Made by a program: the position numbers and the translations under genes. This document shows, piece after piece, positions 62,401 through 64,000 of a stretch of DNA of 64,000 nt (its first letter is position 1; each line of letters begins with the position of its first letter). A model generated the notes under the pieces. It searched no databases, had not been told where the DNA came from, and saw only the letters and a list, made by a program, of their open reading frames with translations. This DNA comes from Neelides folsomi (taxonomy: Eukaryota; Arthropoda; Collembola; Neelipleona; Neelidae): assembly GCA_034687125.1 (NCBI GenBank), contig JAQGBZ010000038.1:1-64000 (forward strand), in the 5' to 3' direction.

Positions 62401-64000
62401 ATATTTACTGTCAGTTATTTGTAAACATTTTCAATTTAATATATACTATAATATTTATCTATTACACACTTTCATATTGTGAAGTAATATTAAGAATATC
62501 ACGATTTTAGATTTTTGCCTTATTGTTACTCGAATTTTTATGCTTTACATAATACCTATTTTGTTTCCTTTTAAGATATTTAATGAATGATAAGTATTAG
62601 GTATCAATTTATATAAAGATCAAAATTTAGTTTAATCGCTGTCAATATGTAACTATTGCGTAATAATAGTTAAGGTGAGTAAATGTAATCTGTGTATTTA
62701 ATATTCCATAGTTCACCTTAAACTAAAGTGAAAATGTACTCAGTATATGTAAATGAATGTTATTTAATGGTCTATATCAGTTTTCTATTATTTAATTATT
62801 TTTAATCACTCACATACCGTCGTGCTTTAATTAACGTCAAGTCAAATACTCATAGTCAATCAATCTTGCTCAATAATATTTACTTAAAGAGAACCCTTAT
62901 ATAAAATAAAGGGATGATGAATATTAGAATCTTCGTATGCCGTATGATCTTTTAAATTTAGAAATGTCAAAAGAAATTATTGTAAATGATTTAAATAAAT
63001 GAAAAAGCCCTCAATATGGGATGAATAGTTAATTAGTTAATACCTTATTAATATATTATTGATGCTGAAAGTCAAAATGTCACAAGAAAAAAAACTTTGA
63101 ATGTTAGGTTGACAAATTTTATATTTTTTGTATTTACAACAAGACTGAAATGAATCATTTCAATTGTCCATATAATATAATAATAGGTATAGATCTTTGA
63201 TCATAAATGAATTATATAAAACCAACACAAAATAATAACGAATTATAATAACCAAAATTTCATGATAGCGTTAAATCCTTCCTTACAAGTAAATCCTTTT
63301 GTGCTTTAACCTTTGAATCGCTCACTCTCCCACCAAATTAAACAGGTAAAATAATTACAACGAAACAACATAATTAGATATAAATTGTGAATAAATTGAT
63401 TAATTAATACAATTTGAAACGGGTTGAACTGTACGAAGATCGCTAAGGTGGATATCTCCTCAAATAGCAATTTTTTAATTATTTTTAATTTACTGAAATT
63501 GAAATATTCTTAAACAACTCTGGCTTTCTCATGCATCCTTTTAAAGAATTGACAAAAAGCATAAAATACACATCATTTAACAGTGTACGAGTGTGTTATG
63601 ATTAGGTAAATATATTATATTTATAAGTAAATGTGTAGTTAATTAATAACACTTAAATTATGTATTTATTTTTGACTGATTGACTCGTCAGGCCGAGTCC
63701 CTGCTGTTCACAGCAGGTCCACGTGAATTAATTATTATAGTGAATAAATAAAATTGCACAAAACGAGAATCAATTTTGTAAAGACTAAAATTAAAACCGT
63801 TCTCCGTTGAACCTTCCTCCTCCTCATCATATCCTGTTATTTTCAGAGTCACACGTTCTCAACATTCTTTCCCTGAGATCAGCGACTATTTCCCAACTCT
63901 CAGAGTCGGAAAATAAGAATTATAATCTTTTATGTCGTTCCAATCAATCGAATCAGTCAGTCAGTCACTCATTTTTCGTTCCATCAAATATAATATATAC
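59417..64000. other. AT-rich right end, no gene seen
   Basis: No frame above about 64 codons and no splice-bounded exon was recognised. A short hairpin, CCTGCTGTTCACAGCAGG, occurs around 63700, and the last 250 bases are somewhat richer in GC and pyrimidine runs. These could mark the approach to a gene beyond the right edge. Confidence 0.4.

Overview
The window is animal nuclear DNA. It is very AT-rich, its genes are split by GT-AG introns (some over 5 kb), there are no operons, and several small inverted-repeat transposons sit in introns and between genes. The gene set (P5-type ATPase, TGF-beta-type prodomain, Reeler-like secreted proteins, DPY19, DDX19, spermidine synthase) is metazoan. The AT bias and Noduler-like proteins suggest an arthropod, possibly a crustacean or basal hexapod; the species cannot be named from the sequence alone.

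Layout. 265-3480 (+): the last three exons of an ATP13A cation/polyamine-transporting ATPase whose 5' part lies off the left edge. 5951-14977 (-): an eight-exon gene for a secreted TGF-beta-superfamily prodomain that ends without any cystine-knot ligand; it is convergent with ATP13A and has a 6.7 kb intron. 15-22 kb: mostly non-coding, with a MITE carrying a clear target-site duplication and two weak ORF candidates. 22031-24836 (-): a tandem pair of four-exon Reeler-like secreted proteins, one of them apparently frameshifted right after its start codon. 25213-31505 (-): a complete 14-exon DPY19-family C-mannosyltransferase. 31.5-46.3 kb: a gene-poor stretch with a 0.57 kb foldback element. 46299-52504 (+): the membrane region of a PRRT3/4-like seven-helix protein, nine exons, 5' exons not found. 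54152-56382 (-): a complete eight-exon DDX19/Dbp5 mRNA-export helicase. 57836-59022 (+): a complete four-exon spermidine synthase, divergent from DDX19. 59-64 kb: one small palindromic element and otherwise nothing recognisable.

The exon models were built by hand. For the TGF-beta, DPY19, DDX19, spermidine synthase and intact Reeler-like genes every splice junction keeps phase and the exon lengths sum to a multiple of three, which is good internal support. The neighbours share no evident pathway. ATP13A proteins and spermidine synthase both touch polyamine biology, but they are more than 50 kb apart and probably linked by chance.

The most unusual points are (1) the TGF-beta-type prodomain gene with a cysteine-free tail in place of the ligand, and (2) at least six unrelated short inverted-repeat elements that share one architecture: each is built from many copies, in both orientations, of its own private 8-12 bp GC-rich motif.
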